Assembly: GCA_031281855.1 (NCBI GenBank)
Contig: JAITEW010000114.1
Span: 1-13,723 of the forward strand
Length of the DNA stretch: 13,723 bases
Reading direction: 5' to 3'
DNA from: Treponema sp.
Lineage (GTDB): Bacteria > Spirochaetota > Spirochaetia > Treponematales > Breznakiellaceae
The notes below the pieces were generated by a model, which saw only the letters and a program-made list of their open reading frames with translations, was not told where the DNA came from and searched no databases. The translations under genes and the position numbers were made by a program. Below, in pieces: positions 6,057 through 13,155 of this stretch. The first letter of the stretch is position 1. Each line of letters opens with the position of its first letter.

Positions 6057-6935
6057 ATGACGAAATCTAAGACCAGAAAAGCGGAACGTTCATCGGCGTT
6101 AAATTCTGACGAAAATATTCTCTTTCTCTATTTAAGAGAAATCAACCGGATTCCTCTTCTGACTAAGGATGAAGAGGACAAGGCTGCCCGGGAGGCTGCC
6201 CGGGGAAGCATTGCGGCCCGGGATAAGCTGGTAAGCGCCAATCTGCGTTTCGTGGTCAATGTCGCAAAAAAATACCAGGGACAGGGCCTGCCCCTTTCAG
6301 ACCTGATAAGCGAAGGCAATATCGGTCTTTTGAACGCTATTGGGCGCTACGACGCCGAAAGAGGCTATCATTTTATATCCTACGCGGTCTGGTGGATACG
6401 CCAGGCTATTCTGAAGGCGATATGTGAAAAATCCCGGATGATCCGGCTTCCGCTGAACCGGGCGAACGAACTGGTTCAGATTGAAAAAGCGCGGAAGATG
6501 ATCCGGAACAGCCAGAGCCAGGAAGAGGAAATCAAAGAAATCGCCCAGCTTCTGGATATGGACGCCGGGCAGGTTGCGGAGATTATCAACATCAGCCGCG
6601 AGATGGTATCGCTGGAGAACCCCATTTACACCGACAGAAACTCTTCCAGTGTAGGGGACTTTATCGAAGACGAAAACTACAAGGCCCCGGATCAGCATGC
6701 CCTGGAAGCGGCACTACAGGATGATATTGAAAACATGCTGGGAACTTTAAACAACAAAGAAGCGGATATCATCCGGTACCGGTACGGCCTGGGCGATAAT
6801 GCGCCTATGTCCCTCAAAGAAATCGGGGATCGCTTTAACCTTACGAAGGAACGGATCCGCCAGATTGAAAAAAAGGCCCTCAAACGGCTCCAGCACCCCT
6901 CCCGCCAGCGGCTGCTGGAGAGCTATGTAGCGTAG
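6057..6935 (+). CDS. Alternative (group 2) sigma70-family sigma factor
   Basis: The 292-residue protein directs RNA polymerase to a promoter class. It has region 1.2 (about 20-45, ILFLYLREINRIPLLTKDEE) and regions 2.1-2.4 (54-121, with NLRFVVNVAKKYQ, DLISEGNIGLLNAIGRYD and YAVWWIRQAI). It also has region 3 (about 126-205, SRMIRLPLN) and region 4 (222-283) with the -35-binding helix-turn-helix LKEIGDRFNLTKERIRQIEKKAL. There is no long N-terminal region 1.1 or non-conserved insert. It is therefore not the ~600-residue housekeeping RpoD of treponemes but a secondary, RpoS- or SigA-like factor. The ATG has GGAGG nine bases upstream. Transcription appears to depend on sigma54 (6003-6018), which recalls RpoN control of rpoS in Borrelia. 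It is a single-gene unit closed by the hairpin at 6954-6984. Confidence 0.95.
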   Translation: MTKSKTRKAERSSALNSDENILFLYLREINRIPLLTKDEEDKAAREAARGSIAARDKLVSANLRFVVNVAKKYQGQGLPLSDLISEGNIGLLNAIGRYDAERGYHFISYAVWWIRQAILKAICEKSRMIRLPLNRANELVQIEKARKMIRNSQSQEEEIKEIAQLLDMDAGQVAEIINISREMVSLENPIYTDRNSSSVGDFIEDENYKAPDQHALEAALQDDIENMLGTLNNKEADIIRYRYGLGDNAPMSLKEIGDRFNLTKERIRQIEKKALKRLQHPSRQRLLESYVA

Positions 6936-6953
6936 GCTGCGATAAAAGCGCCG

Positions 6954-6984
6954 GCCAGGCCCAGGGGAGACCTCCGGGCCTGGC
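6954..6984 (+). terminator. Hairpin downstream of the sigma gene
   Basis: GCCAGGCCC (6954-6962) and GGGCCTGGC (6976-6984) form a perfect 9-bp stem with a 13-nt loop, 18 nt after the stop codon. The following TAGTGAATTTTA is only weakly T-rich, so termination may be inefficient. Confidence 0.6.
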
Positions 6985-7030
6985 TAGTGAATTTTAGCCG
7001 GAAACTGTAGAATTTTCCGTGCGTTTTCTC

Positions 7031-7036
7031 TATAAT
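7031..7036 (+). promoter_or_regulatory. -10 element of the XPB operon
   Basis: A perfect TATAAT lies 3 nt before one ATG (7040) and 9 nt before another (7046), with no recognisable -35 (TAGAAT at 7008-7013 is the best at 17 bp). The expected start falls near 7043, implying a leaderless or nearly leaderless transcript from 7046. Confidence 0.5.
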
Positions 7037-7045
7037 AATATGGTT

Positions 7046-8833
7046 ATGGCTTTTGATTCCGGGAATCCGGGCGGGCCCAGGCCTGATAACCCCTTGATTG
7101 TTCAAAGCGACCGTACGCTGCTGCTGGATGTGCACGCCCCTTGGGCTGAAGAAGCCCGGGCGGACATACTGCCTTTCGCGGAGCTGGAGAAGTCGCCTGA
7201 ACACATGCATACCTACCGTATTACTCCTCTTTCTCTCTGGAACGCCGCAAGCGCGGGTTTCACGCCTGAGGATATTACGGCGGTCCTGAACAAATATACC
7301 CGCTACGCCATCCCCGGAGGGGTTACCGGCGGCTTTGCCGATACCATGGCCCGGTACGGGAAGATCCGGCTTCTGCCTGAGGCAAGTTTAAGGAAACAGT
7401 TTGGCACTGCCCCAGCAGCCGGGGACGGCGCCGAACTCCCTGAGGAACTTTTCCTTGTAGCAGGCGACGAGGCTATCATGAAGGAAATCGGTTCCGCCAG
7501 GAGCCTGGAAAAGTATTTGCAGAAAACCGCCCTGGGATTCAGGCTGAAGTTTACCGACCGGGGCAGCGTTAAGCGGGAACTCATACGCCTGGGCTGGCCG
7601 GTTCAGGACGAGGCGCCTTTTGTAAAAGGGGAATTTCTCGACATCGGCCTTAAAGAGCAGGCCGCCTCGGGGAGGCCCTTCGCGCCGAGGGATTACCAGG
7701 TAGAAGCCGCCAGGGCGGTGTTTGGATCAGGCGGGCCGGGTACAGGTTACGGCGTAGTGGTGCTTCCCTGCGGTTCCGGGAAAACAGTGGTTGGCATGAC
7801 CCTTATGTCCCTTCTCAAAACCAACACCCTGATCCTGACCACCAATGTGGCCGCTGTGCACCAGTGGATCGAGGAGCTTCTGGACAAGACCGATCTCAAG
7901 GTTGAAGATATTGCGGAGTATACCGGGGATTCCAAGGCCGCCGCTGCGGTTACTGTGGCGACGTACCAGATCATAACCTGGCGGCCTGACAAGGAAGCGG
8001 ATTTTCCCCATTTCAGGCTTTTCAGGGAACGCCCCTGGGGGCTCATTATCTACGATGAGGTGCACCTTCTCCCGGCTCCGGTCTTCCGGGTAACCGCGGA
8101 ACTTCAGGCAGTGAGGCGCCTGGGCCTTACCGCTACCCTGGTACGGGAAGACGGGGCGGAAGATGCGGTGTTCAGCCTGGTTGGGCCTAAGCGCTACGAC
8201 GTGCCCTGGAAAGATCTCGAAGGGAAGGGCTGGATCGCCGAGGCTTTCTGCACCGAAATACGCCTCGATCTCCCGGAAAAGCTCAAGATCCCCTATGCCG
8301 TAGCCGCTTCCAGGGAGAAGTACCGTATAGCCAGCGAAAACCCCCTCAAGGAGGAAGCTGTTCTGGAACTGATAGAGAACCATCCTGAGGATCAAATCCT
8401 GGTCATCGGCCAGTACCTGACCCAGCTCGAATCCCTGGCTAAGCTCCTCAAAGCCCCCCTTATTACCGGGAAAACGCCTAACAACGAACGGGAGCGCATT
8501 TACGGAGCTTTCAAAAAAGCGGAAGTGAGGGTCATTGTGGTAAGCAAGGTGGCCAACTTCGCTATCGATCTTCCTGACGCGTCTATGGCTATCCAGGTAT
8601 CCGGGGCCTTTGGTTCAAGGCAGGAAGAAGCCCAGCGGCTGGGGCGCATCGTGAGGCCCAAGGAAAAGGGCCGCAATTCCTGGTTCTACACCCTGGTGTC
8701 CCGCTACACAGTGGAAGAAGAGTTTGCCGCCAACCGCCAGCAGTTTTTGGCAGAACAGGGGTATAAGTATTCCATCCAGCACTGGACATCCGAAGAACTG
8801 CAGGCCCCGGGCGCCAGAGGGGGGGCAAAATGA
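7046..8833 (+). CDS. XPB/Ssl2-family superfamily 2 DNA helicase
   Basis: This ATP-dependent 3'-5' DNA helicase or translocase is homologous to the XPB subunit of eukaryotic TFIIH. Bacterial members are linked to DNA repair and are known in T. pallidum and mycobacteria. Numbering is from the ATG at 7046 (595 aa). The XPB N-terminal module is at about 15-110 (HTYRITPLSLWNAASAGF, close to the equivalent human XPB segment). Walker A is LPCGSGKT (240-247), motif II is DEVH (337-340), motif III is LTATLVRED with the XPB RED triad (367-369), and motif VI is QEEAQRLGRIVRPK (526-539). All catalytic motifs look intact. No Shine-Dalgarno precedes either candidate start (7040 or 7046), and an upstream GTG frame (7019) overlaps the -10, so I reject it. 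The stop overlaps the next start by 4 nt (ATGA). No Bax1-type nuclease gene adjoins it. Confidence 0.95.
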   Translation: MAFDSGNPGGPRPDNPLIVQSDRTLLLDVHAPWAEEARADILPFAELEKSPEHMHTYRITPLSLWNAASAGFTPEDITAVLNKYTRYAIPGGVTGGFADTMARYGKIRLLPEASLRKQFGTAPAAGDGAELPEELFLVAGDEAIMKEIGSARSLEKYLQKTALGFRLKFTDRGSVKRELIRLGWPVQDEAPFVKGEFLDIGLKEQAASGRPFAPRDYQVEAARAVFGSGGPGTGYGVVVLPCGSGKTVVGMTLMSLLKTNTLILTTNVAAVHQWIEELLDKTDLKVEDIAEYTGDSKAAAAVTVATYQIITWRPDKEADFPHFRLFRERPWGLIIYDEVHLLPAPVFRVTAELQAVRRLGLTATLVREDGAEDAVFSLVGPKRYDVPWKDLEGKGWIAEAFCTEIRLDLPEKLKIPYAVAASREKYRIASENPLKEEAVLELIENHPEDQILVIGQYLTQLESLAKLLKAPLITGKTPNNERERIYGAFKKAEVRVIVVSKVANFAIDLPDASMAIQVSGAFGSRQEEAQRLGRIVRPKEKGRNSWFYTLVSRYTVEEEFAANRQQFLAEQGYKYSIQHWTSEELQAPGARGGAK

Positions 8834-10920
8834 TGAAAGCCCCTTCGTGTTTCCGCCCTGTAGAGGAATGGAAATCAGCCCTGATGACCCTTCAGGATTC
8901 GAATTTCTTTGAACTTATGCGGAGCATCTTTGGAAACATCAAAACCCCTTTCAACAAGCAGCGGCTTATGGATGATCTTTTTGCCCTGCTTTCACGGGAA
9001 GAGATACGGCAGACCATAGCCGGGTATATCGACAAGCAGGATCATAAGATCATCGCCGCAGTCGCCCTCCTCCGTGAACCGGAGCACAAGGATCTGGAAC
9101 GGTTTTTTTCCGGCGAACTGGCTTACGCGGAACTCCACAGCCTGCTTCTCAACCTGGAGGAACGGCTCATCCTGTACCAGGTGAACGATGGGGAATCCCG
9201 GCGCCTTGCCCTGAACCCGGTGCTGGAACCTGTTCTTGCGCCTTTCATCGCAAAGAGCGGCGTGCTCTTTCCTTCCCAGGCGGCTAAAGACGGGGATGAA
9301 GGGAAAAAGGGACCCGCTTTTATAGCAGACGGGAGGATACTGGCCGCCCTTTTCGCTTTTATTTCAGAAGAAGAAGAATTTTTCAAGACAGAAGGCGGAA
9401 TCCGCAAAAAGGTTATTGATGAAGGAAAGCAGTTCTTCCAGTCTCTGGATTTGAACCTCGCCGCAGGCGCGCTCCAGCAGCTTGGGCTCTTCAGGGCCGA
9501 AGGGGAGCGCTTCGTTCCTGAAACCGGCCGTATCAGGGATTTCGCCTGCCTCAACCCCAGGGAACGCCGGGAGTACTGGGCCGCAGGGATCTACCTGTAT
9601 CTGACCGGCTCAGGCGATGAAGGCTTCGGGTTGTCCCGGAACCGCATACAGGCAGCGGCCTCCTTTATCCGGCGTTTCTGCGGCGCCCTGGATCAGAAGC
9701 GGCGGTATCCCGGAACCACCCTTCGCCGTATCGCTGAAATCCTGCAGCAAGAGAGCTTCAGCGGCCCGGGGGCCTGGAGGTACGGGCTTTTGGATGCCAA
9801 GGCGCAGCCGGTCTTTGAACCCCTTCTGGACGCGCTGGGAAAAACCGGAATGCTTGTTGAAAACGGGAATTACTGGAAGGCCCCCTCTTTTTCAAGCCCA
9901 GGCGCCGAAACCGCCGAAGGCGCGGCGATCGTCATGAATTCATCTTTTTCCTTTGTACTTTACCCTGAAATCTCTTTCGCCGACGCCCTCGCGCTTTCGG
10001 CCTTCTGTTCCGTTACGGGAACTACCGGAACCAGCCTTGAACTTACCAGGTCTTCCGCGGTCCGGGGCTTTAACCAGGGCATTGATTCGGAAGCCATGAT
10101 GGAACTGCTGAAGCGGCTGTCCCTGAACCGCCTGGGCGATAATCTTGAGTGGACCCTTAAAGACTGGGAATCCCGGTACTCCGCTGTGTCCCTGCACCAG
10201 GGGGTGGTCCTTACCCTTGCCGGGGACAGGCGCTACCTTGCCGAGGCCGAGCCTGTGGCTTCTTTGATACGGAAAACCCTTGCCCCAGGGGTCTACCTTC
10301 TTGATGCTGACGAGAGCGGCGAAGCCGTAGCGGCCCTGAAGAAAGCCGGGGTGGACATCATTGCCCAGCCGTCAGGGCAGGCGGAAAGGAAAAAAACTCC
10401 TAAACCGAACAGCGGCGTTTTCAGCGCCTTCCCTTCTCTGGACGGTTTGGAAGCTCCGCTTTTTTTATCCGGAACTTCGCCCGGAGGGACGGTAAAAAAG
10501 CAGCCTGCTCAATCTATACAGGAAAAGTTTCTGACACGGCTTAAGGGTATGCGCCTTTCCAAAGCTGAACGGGACGAACTGGAGGCCCGTATCGAGCGGC
10601 GGCTGGTACTGACCGAATCCCAGCTTGAAGGCGCTTCGGTGAAGTACGAGAAGCTGGAAGCCCGGGGCCTTGATTATGTGGGAAAAACGGTGATAGCCAA
10701 ACAGGCCATAGCCTCAGGCTCCCTCCTGGAGGTTACCTGGCCGCGTCCCGGAGGAGGGACCAATACCACTACCGGGATTCCGTCGGCATTGGAGAAGAAA
10801 GAAGGCGAAAGCGTCCTGATTCTGAAACCTCTTTCACAGGAAGAAGACAGGGAAATCCGCCTCCCTTTAGGGAAAATCAGCCTTTTAAGGCGGATTAAGC
10901 AATCAATATTCGGGGAGTGA
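8830..10920 (+). CDS. Helicase-associated protein with an XPB-N-like module and C-terminal WYL-like barrel
   Basis: This 696-residue partner gene has no helicase motifs (no Walker A, no DExH). Residues 1-350 are mostly helical with repeated short winged-helix-like stretches. Residues about 367-515 (FSFVLYPEISFADALALSAF, ELTRSSAVRGFNQGIDSEAM, LEWTLKDWESRYSAVSLHQG) resemble the Helicase_C_3-type XPB N-terminal domain. That module is also present in the upstream helicase. A linker follows, then about 540-615 is charged and coiled-coil-like (LEARIERRLVLTESQLEG). The last 85 residues look like a small beta-barrel ending in LPLGKISLLRRI, similar to WYL-type ends of such proteins. In mycobacteria I recall xpb (Rv0861c) beside a comparable gene (Rv0862c). 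The ATGA overlap with xpb and a G-rich ribosome site before 8830 indicate coupled expression. It is probably a helicase cofactor; the biochemical role is unknown. Confidence 0.75.
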   Translation: MMKAPSCFRPVEEWKSALMTLQDSNFFELMRSIFGNIKTPFNKQRLMDDLFALLSREEIRQTIAGYIDKQDHKIIAAVALLREPEHKDLERFFSGELAYAELHSLLLNLEERLILYQVNDGESRRLALNPVLEPVLAPFIAKSGVLFPSQAAKDGDEGKKGPAFIADGRILAALFAFISEEEEFFKTEGGIRKKVIDEGKQFFQSLDLNLAAGALQQLGLFRAEGERFVPETGRIRDFACLNPRERREYWAAGIYLYLTGSGDEGFGLSRNRIQAAASFIRRFCGALDQKRRYPGTTLRRIAEILQQESFSGPGAWRYGLLDAKAQPVFEPLLDALGKTGMLVENGNYWKAPSFSSPGAETAEGAAIVMNSSFSFVLYPEISFADALALSAFCSVTGTTGTSLELTRSSAVRGFNQGIDSEAMMELLKRLSLNRLGDNLEWTLKDWESRYSAVSLHQGVVLTLAGDRRYLAEAEPVASLIRKTLAPGVYLLDADESGEAVAALKKAGVDIIAQPSGQAERKKTPKPNSGVFSAFPSLDGLEAPLFLSGTSPGGTVKKQPAQSIQEKFLTRLKGMRLSKAERDELEARIERRLVLTESQLEGASVKYEKLEARGLDYVGKTVIAKQAIASGSLLEVTWPRPGGGTNTTTGIPSALEKKEGESVLILKPLSQEEDREIRLPLGKISLLRRIKQSIFGE

Positions 10921-10961
10921 CGACCGGCGCAGCCGGGCTCCCCTGTTACAGGAGAACTACT

Positions 10962-11744
10962 ATGCCATTACTGCCTTTTTCAAGCCAGGCCGAAATAAGC
11001 CAGGCAAAACTTGCGGTACTTATCGACGCGGACAATACCCAGCCTGCCATTATCGAAGGGCTGCTGGATGAAGTCGCCAAATACGGAGTCGCCAGCGTCA
11101 AACGCATCTACGGCGACTGGACCAGCACCCACCTCCGTTCATGGAAAGAACGGCTCCTGGCCAACGCCATTCAGCCTATGCAGCAATTTTCCTACACTAC
11201 CGGGAAAAACGCCACCGACAGCGCCATGATTATCGACGCCATGGATCTTCTTTACAGCGAAAAGCTGGACGGTTTCTGCATCGTATCCAGCGATTCCGAT
11301 TTTACCCGCCTTGCAGCGAGGCTCAGGGAAAGCGGTTGTACAGTCTACGGCTTTGGGGAAAGAAAGACCCCCCAGGCTTTCGTCAAAGTCTGCGACAAAT
11401 TCATCTACACCGAGATCCTCCTGGAAAACCAGGAAGAGGCCGACGAGGACGAAACCCGCCCTGCCGCCAGGCCCAGGAAGGAATTCAAGGTGGACCGCAA
11501 ACTGCTCAAGCTCTTAAGGGACGCCGTGGACGACCTGGCCGACGAGACCGGCTGGGCTTACCTTGGCGGCGTAGGGCAGAAAATCAACAACAGATCCAGC
11601 GAGTTTGATCCCCGGAACTACGGCTTTAAGAAACTGGGCGATCTTTTCAGGACCATTCCCCAGTTTGAAACCGAAGAGCGGCCGCAGGAAAACGGCACAG
11701 GGCGCCAGGTGTACATCCGGTGGAAGCGGAAAGGCCTGCGCTAG
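10962..11744 (+). CDS. NYN-domain putative ribonuclease with C-terminal OST-HTH/LOTUS domain
   Basis: The protein has 260 residues when started at the ATG at 10962, which has AGGAGA (10950-10955) six bases upstream. A GTG at 10917 would extend it but overlaps the previous gene and has no ribosome site. Residues 15-155 form a PIN-like NYN nuclease domain. Its acidic residues sit in IDADN (D22, D24), NATDSAMIIDAMD (D86, D92, D95) and SSDSDF (D111, D113), so the metal site looks complete. An acidic and proline/arginine linker (about 157-176) leads to a LOTUS/OST-HTH domain at 178-256 (LLKLLRDAVDDLADETGWAYLGGVGQ, YGFKKLGDLFRTIPQFE), expected to bind RNA. The substrate is unknown. The 41-nt gap after the helicase-associated gene holds only a 5-bp hairpin (CCGGC/GCCGG) without a T-run, so the three genes are probably one operon. 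Confidence 0.88.
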   Translation: MPLLPFSSQAEISQAKLAVLIDADNTQPAIIEGLLDEVAKYGVASVKRIYGDWTSTHLRSWKERLLANAIQPMQQFSYTTGKNATDSAMIIDAMDLLYSEKLDGFCIVSSDSDFTRLAARLRESGCTVYGFGERKTPQAFVKVCDKFIYTEILLENQEEADEDETRPAARPRKEFKVDRKLLKLLRDAVDDLADETGWAYLGGVGQKINNRSSEFDPRNYGFKKLGDLFRTIPQFETEERPQENGTGRQVYIRWKRKGLR

Positions 11745-11766
11745 GGGCGTTGGAGACGCTCAGTGT

Positions 11767-12798
11767 TTAAGGCCGCTTCTTTCCTGTCAGTTCATCCCAA
11801 CTGGCAAATACCTGGCGGACATTTTCGGGCCTAGCCCCGGCGCCGAACTCGCACTGGGCTATGCAGCCCCCATCCTGCCAAAGGGCGTCGCGGACTTTGG
11901 TTATAGCCTGATGGATTTCCCGGGTTGTGCCTTCAGGAAGCAGGTGCTGCCGGTCAACCTCGCCCCAGAAAGTGATTTTTCCCTTATAGGGGATCAGGTT
12001 GTCGATGCCCATGCAGAAGATCTGGGAGTTGAAGGCGTCAAGGCCCAGCTCAATCAGGTGTGGGTAGATAGCCAGGGTATGGCCGTCTGAATGCATGAAC
12101 ATCCTCTTTCCCGCCTGGTGGGCGATGTTGATGTAATCCCTGTACAGGGGTTTGAAGATCTCCGTCCAGGTATCGGGATGGATAAGGAGGTCCCGCTGGG
12201 TTCCCCAGTCGTCCATTATATTCAGGGCGTCCACATCGGTCCTGGCCCACTTTTCCAGAAGTTCGCAGTAGAACTGGTGCATCTTTTGGATGAACTTCAT
12301 AAGGCCCGCGGAACGGAGGGCAAGATCGATAAAAAGCTGCTCAGTGCCCCGGATAAACTGAAGCTGCTCAAACGGCCGGGGACAGCAGCCCCCTAAAACA
12401 AATTTATCCGTCGAAGCGCAGAAACGGTTTACGTCCTCAATCTCAAAGGACAGCCATTCGGTGGGAAAATGAATTTGGCTTATATCGTCCCATTCTTCAT
12501 CTTCCGGGGGCACCAGGGGGTCCTTTACCTGGCCGTGAACCCCTCGCTGGAGATTGATAAAACGGCAGCCCCAGTCATCGGTAAAGTCGCCTATTTCATA
12601 GGCATTGCCCCGGGCGATGCCCTTCTCCTTATAGGCAATGGCAGGACCCGCAAAGTCCGAAGGGAAATCGGCGACTATTGCCCGGTATTCGGCGGGATAC
12701 GTGTTTTCCGCCCAAGGCAGGGCCCAGAGCTGCCGGGGCGCCCGATCTGTTTTGTTTTCGAAATCCAGGGTTTTATAGACAAGTTCGCGGGATGTCAT
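11767..12798 (-). CDS. Uroporphyrinogen decarboxylase-superfamily protein (MtaA/CmuA-like methyltransferase or relative)
   Basis: The 343-residue TIM-barrel protein resembles the URO-D family, which includes haem-pathway HemE and corrinoid/coenzyme-M methyltransferases. It starts with the family-like MTSRELVYKTLDFENKTDRAPRQLWALPW and contains FEQLQFIRG and VDALNIMDDWGTQRDLLIHPDTW. It also contains KRMFMHSDGHTLAIYPHLIELGLDAFNSQ (H236, D238) and a late QCEFGAG (C316). Methyltransferases normally have His-x-Cys at the 236-238 position; here the Cys is Asp, so zinc binding may differ. It lacks the typical arginine-rich HemE start, so I do not call it hemE. The ATG at 12798 has GAGGAGA upstream. 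No corrinoid protein or methyltransferase partner lies in the window. It converges with the NYN gene (22 nt between stops, no strong terminator) and diverges from the fucosidase-like gene. Confidence 0.8.
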   Translation of the reverse strand: MTSRELVYKTLDFENKTDRAPRQLWALPWAENTYPAEYRAIVADFPSDFAGPAIAYKEKGIARGNAYEIGDFTDDWGCRFINLQRGVHGQVKDPLVPPEDEEWDDISQIHFPTEWLSFEIEDVNRFCASTDKFVLGGCCPRPFEQLQFIRGTEQLFIDLALRSAGLMKFIQKMHQFYCELLEKWARTDVDALNIMDDWGTQRDLLIHPDTWTEIFKPLYRDYINIAHQAGKRMFMHSDGHTLAIYPHLIELGLDAFNSQIFCMGIDNLIPYKGKITFWGEVDRQHLLPEGTTREIHQAITKVRDALWQDGGCIAQCEFGAGARPENVRQVFASWDELTGKKRP

Positions 12799-12813
12799 GT
12801 TAAATTCTCCTCA

Positions 12814-12831
12814 ATCAACATGATCAACATG
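12814..12831. repeat. Tandem 9-bp repeat over the URO-D gene -10/start
   Basis: ATCAACATG occurs twice head to tail (12814-12822 and 12823-12831), followed by AT. It covers the predicted transcription start and part of the -10, a position suited to a repressor. Confidence 0.6.
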
Positions 12832-12857
12832 ATAACGGTATTTTTCAAGCGCCGCAA
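12829..12857 (-). promoter_or_regulatory. Candidate promoter of the URO-D-family gene
   Basis: On the minus strand, TTGCGG (12857-12852), a 17-bp spacer and TATCAT (12834-12829) give a start near 12822, about 24 nt before the ATG. The -10 is one mismatch from consensus. The -35 is weak (3 of 6). Confidence 0.45.
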
Positions 12858-12988
12858 TTGCCGTGTAAGCAAGGAACCGGGCGCTTTTATAGCCAATGGT
12901 ACGGTACAGGAAGTCCGGGAATGTGTGCGGCATACTTATGAAAAAACAACAAAAAAAGAAAAAAAGTGATAAAAAGTGAATTTCTTTC

Positions 12989-13020
12989 TTGACAGACGGA
13001 AAAACCCATGGTAATATAAT
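12989..13020 (+). promoter_or_regulatory. Strong sigma70-type promoter of the candidate small RNA
   Basis: A perfect -35 TTGACA (12989-12994) is followed by TAATAT at 17 bp (13012-13017) and by a perfect TATAAT (13015-13020) at 20 bp. Either -10 predicts a start at about 13024-13027. AAAAAGTGA direct repeats with a 10-bp period lie just upstream. Confidence 0.65.
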
Positions 13021-13081
13021 CGATAGAAAAACGTTTTTTCGTTTTTCGAAGAAAATGGGTCTTTATGAGGAGTAAGTAGTA

Positions 13082-13105
13082 ATGAAGGGTAACCAACCAA
13101 TATAA
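13082..13105 (+). CDS. Possible 7-residue leader peptide
   Basis: ATG to TAA encodes MKGNQPI, preceded by AGGAG at a normal distance. Its stop falls inside the loop of the following terminator hairpin, an arrangement seen in attenuators. No residue is enriched in a way that names an amino-acid signal. It may be chance. Confidence 0.25.
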   Translation: MKGNQPI

Positions 13106-13128
13106 TTTTTGTCTGTGGCTGGTTTTTT
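13091..13128 (+). terminator. Intrinsic terminator or attenuator
   Basis: AACCAACC (13091-13098) pairs with GGCTGGTT (13117-13124) with one A-C mismatch across an 18-nt loop. The second arm runs into TTTTTT (13123-13128). Confidence 0.55.
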
Positions 13129-13137
13129 CATTGTCAT

Positions 13138-13155
13138 CCCCCCCCCCCCCCCCCC
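13138..13155. repeat. 18-base poly-C tract (poly-G on the minus strand)
   Basis: Eighteen consecutive C residues lie ten bases after the terminator T-run. Homopolymers this long slip readily in replication. In T. pallidum, poly-G tracts of this kind modulate promoters and reading frames. Exact length may vary between cells or be a sequencing artefact. Confidence 0.95.

Larger units (their letters stand above)
13026..13128 (+). ncRNA. Candidate small RNA or leader transcript of about 100 nt
   Basis: The element starts near the predicted transcription start with a perfect hairpin GAAAAACG-TTTTTT-CGTTTTTC (13026-13047). It ends in a terminator-like hairpin with a T6 run (13091-13128). In between, AGGAG (13068-13072) stands nine bases before an ATG (13082) that encodes only seven residues (MKGNQPI) before TAA. 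The transcript may thus be a regulatory RNA, or a leader peptide with an attenuator for the downstream gene. It is not recognised as any known family. Confidence 0.45.

Noticed and set aside
7402..7418. TGGCACT-N4-CAGCA, a GG-N10-GC spacing like sigma54
   Set aside because: It is inside the helicase coding region and the -12 part (CAGC) departs from TTGC.
10917..10961. GTG-initiated 15-residue extension of the NYN protein
   Set aside because: The ATG at 10962 has a good AGGAGA ribosome site; the extension overlaps the previous stop and is not NYN-like.
11745..11766. Small hairpin GCGT/ACGC between the convergent NYN and URO-D genes
   Set aside because: Only four base pairs and no T-run, so not supported as a terminator.
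12469..12969. 166-codon plus-strand frame
   Set aside because: It is mostly antisense to the URO-D-family gene and ends in A-rich low-complexity sequence.
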